Below are positions 5,715-6,800 of a DNA stretch of 6,800 bases, one piece after another. The stretch covers positions 4,700-11,499 of the forward strand of contig JAHDGO010000035.1 of NCBI GenBank assembly GCA_020627605.1. Direction: 5' to 3'. The notes under the pieces are model-generated. The model did no database searches. It was not told the origin of the DNA and saw only the letters and a program-made list of their open reading frames with translations. This stretch comes from Yoonia sp. GTDB lineage: Bacteria; Pseudomonadota; Alphaproteobacteria; Rhodobacterales; Rhodobacteraceae. A program made the position numbers and the translations under genes. Position 1 is the stretch's first letter; every line of letters starts with the position of its first letter.

Positions 5715-6617
5715 TCAAATCAAGGGGCTGGCTGTCAAGCGCGCCTGTGCTTCCAGTCGCGCAACTTCTTCGGCCATCCCGCGCCGCAAGGCATCTGCAA
5801 AGCGGTTCAACCTGTCGGAATGCCGGTCAGAGGCATGGCGCACCAGATAGAACGCGCGTCTGAGCGAGAGCACATCAACCAGCACCTGCCGCAACTCCGG
5901 CGCAAAGGGCAGCGCAAAATCATGCACGATGCCAACCCCCGCCTGTCGGATCATCTGCAATTGCACCGCGACAGAGTTGGAGGCGAGTTGGACCTTGCTC
6001 GCCCCGATGGCCCCCAGATAGTCCAGTTCCTTGTCAAAGATCATGTCAGGGATGTAGCCGACAATCTGTCGCCCGCGCAGGTCAGCAAGCCGCTGAACGG
6101 GTGGGGCATCGGCGCGGGTCGCCAGATGCAGATGGTAGTCGGTGATTTTCTGCACGGTCAGCCGTCCGGCCTCTGGTCTGCTGACGGAAATGGCCATGTC
6201 GGCCTCGCGACGCGACAGGTTGACGACGCGTGGCAGGGCCAGGATCTGTACCTCCAGGTCCGGGTTGTCCTTCTGGATCGCCGCACAGACCTGCGGCAAG
6301 AGAAAGTTGGCCGCACCGTCCGGTGCGCCAATCCTGATTTGCCCTGTCAAGGCGGATGCCGCCCCCTGCCCTTCATGCAGCGCGCGGGTCAGCGCCTCTT
6401 CCGCTGTCGCGGCGCGGGCGCGAACACGCTCTCCCAGATCGGTCAGGGCGTAGCCTTGCGGTGACTTCACGAAAAGCGCGCCACCCATCGCTGCCTCCAG
6501 CCGCGCGATCCGGCGCCCGAGTGTCGAGGGATCCATGCGCAAGGCCGGGGCAGCGGCGCTTAACCCTTCGGCCTGTGCGACGGCCAGAAACACCCTGATA
6601 TCGTCCCAATGTTCCAT
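5715..6617 (-). CDS. LysR-family transcriptional regulator, probable regulator of mmsA
   Basis: The protein is 300 residues, the usual LysR size, starting at the ATG complementary to 6615-6617. The frame stays open to an ATG at 6680, but those 21 extra residues match nothing in the family and would cover most of the mmsA upstream region. MEHWDDIRVFLAVAQ is the standard LysR opening. Residues about 18-49 form the winged helix-turn-helix (GLSAAAPALRMDPSTLGRRIARLE). A linker follows, and an effector-binding domain from about residue 90, starting LTGQIRIGAPDG. It is divergent from mmsA with 95 nt between them, the classic arrangement for a LysR regulator controlling its neighbour and itself. The effector may be an intermediate of valine or related catabolism; this is inference. 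The well-known Pseudomonas MmsR belongs to the AraC family, so this would be an unrelated regulator of the same gene. Confidence 0.93.
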   Translation of the reverse strand: MEHWDDIRVFLAVAQAEGLSAAAPALRMDPSTLGRRIARLEAAMGGALFVKSPQGYALTDLGERVRARAATAEEALTRALHEGQGAASALTGQIRIGAPDGAANFLLPQVCAAIQKDNPDLEVQILALPRVVNLSRREADMAISVSRPEAGRLTVQKITDYHLHLATRADAPPVQRLADLRGRQIVGYIPDMIFDKELDYLGAIGASKVQLASNSVAVQLQMIRQAGVGIVHDFALPFAPELRQVLVDVLSLRRAFYLVRHASDRHSDRLNRFADALRRGMAEEVARLEAQARLTASPLI

Positions 6618-6630
6618 CTCAACCGTGCAT

Positions 6631-6697
6631 TTTTGCAAAATGATTTTGAATAATTGGCGCTTTTCCGCAGAATTTTGCAAGCCTATACATGCTGCAA
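6631..6697. promoter_or_regulatory. Candidate LysR binding sites in the LysR-mmsA intergenic region
   Basis: TTTTGCAAAA at 6631-6640 is a perfect 10-bp palindrome. Its TTTTGCAA is repeated exactly at 6673-6680, 42 bp on, which is four helical turns and puts both sites on the same DNA face. A shorter TGCAA occurs at 6693-6697, just before the mmsA ribosome binding site. TATACAT at 6684-6690 could be an mmsA -10 box, but no good -35 box lies 16-18 bp before it. This would fit a promoter that needs an activator bound upstream. The repeats are seen directly; the binding protein is inferred. Confidence 0.45.
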
Positions 6698-6712
6698 AGC
6701 AAGGAGGACCCC

Positions 6713-6800
6713 ATGCAGGAACTGACCCATTACATCGACGGCGAACACGTCAAAGGCACATCAGGCCGTTTCGCTGATGTTTATAATCCCGCCACCGGCG
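6713..6800 (+). CDS. mmsA: CoA-acylating methylmalonate-semialdehyde dehydrogenase (N-terminal end only)
   Basis: Only the first 29 codons are in the window, starting MQELTHYIDGEHVKGTSGRF and continuing ADVYNPATG. This is the typical opening of the MmsA branch of the aldehyde dehydrogenase superfamily: an (Y/F)I(D/G)G segment, then SGRxxDVYNPATG. The full enzyme is usually about 500 residues and converts (methyl)malonate semialdehyde, NAD+ and CoA into propionyl-CoA or acetyl-CoA, CO2 and NADH, at the end of valine and myo-inositol breakdown. The start is well supported: AAGGAGGA at 6701-6708 is a near-perfect Shine-Dalgarno sequence 5 nt before the ATG. The divergent LysR gene probably regulates it. 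Other aldehyde dehydrogenases share parts of this opening, so the naming rests on motif and context; the catalytic Cys is outside the window. Confidence 0.85.
   Translation, partial: MQELTHYIDGEHVKGTSGRFADVYNPATG

Noticed and set aside
5490..6464. A 324-codon plus-strand open frame opposite the CBS and LysR genes
   Set aside because: It spans the ends of two well-supported genes on the other strand, has no family resemblance and no ribosome binding site, so it is a shadow frame.
6654..6670. A sigma-54 type promoter (TTGGCGC ... CGCAG) before mmsA
   Set aside because: The GG and GC pairs are 11 bp apart instead of the required 12, and the other consensus positions match poorly.
6618..6680. 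A 21-residue N-terminal extension of the LysR protein
   Set aside because: The extension has no family similarity, while MEHWDDIRVFLAVAQ at the second ATG is the standard LysR start. The region fits better as regulatory DNA shared with mmsA.

Overview
The window looks like chromosomal DNA from an alphaproteobacterium of the order Rhodobacterales, most likely the marine Roseobacter group. This rests on recognition, not a search. It has moderately GC-rich coding DNA, two gap genes in tandem with a tiny membrane protein between them, a 52-residue protein ending in AVYG of a kind I know from this order, and a LysR gene divergent from mmsA. I see no rRNA, tRNA, CRISPR array, transposase, integrase or phage gene. 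Most of the window is ordinary housekeeping DNA.

Layout: (1) Positions 1-1577, plus strand: the 3' end of a glyceraldehyde-3-phosphate dehydrogenase gene, a 47-residue one-helix membrane protein, then a complete second gap gene. The second gap has its own candidate promoter, overlapped by an 18-bp palindrome of LacI-operator type. The block ends in a very strong intrinsic terminator. (2) Positions 1708-3890, plus strand: a 52-residue protein distantly like DUF1127, a compact run of palindromes and a terminator-like hairpin, then an OafA-like membrane acyltransferase with a C-terminal SGNH domain. The hairpin's 3' arm seems to carry the acyltransferase ribosome binding site, which would go with a TTG start. 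(3) Positions 3887-6617, minus strand, transcribed leftward: a LysR-type regulator, a CBS-pair protein, coaD (phosphopantetheine adenylyltransferase) and a membrane-anchored alpha/beta hydrolase that overlaps coaD by 4 nt. (4) Positions 6713-6800, plus strand: the first 29 codons of mmsA, which runs off the window.

Functionally, the gap block belongs to glycolysis/gluconeogenesis. The acyltransferase probably decorates a surface polysaccharide. coaD makes a coenzyme A precursor. mmsA uses CoA in valine, myo-inositol and related catabolism, and the divergent LysR gene probably controls it. The acyltransferase and hydrolase genes meet tail to tail with overlapping stop codons, leaving no intergenic DNA for a terminator.

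I did not find a clearly undescribed multi-gene system. The best leads are regulatory: the operator/promoter before the second gap, the palindrome cluster and start of the acyltransferase gene, and the repeated TTTTGCAA sites between LysR and mmsA. The conserved 47-residue protein between the gap genes is the best protein of unknown function.
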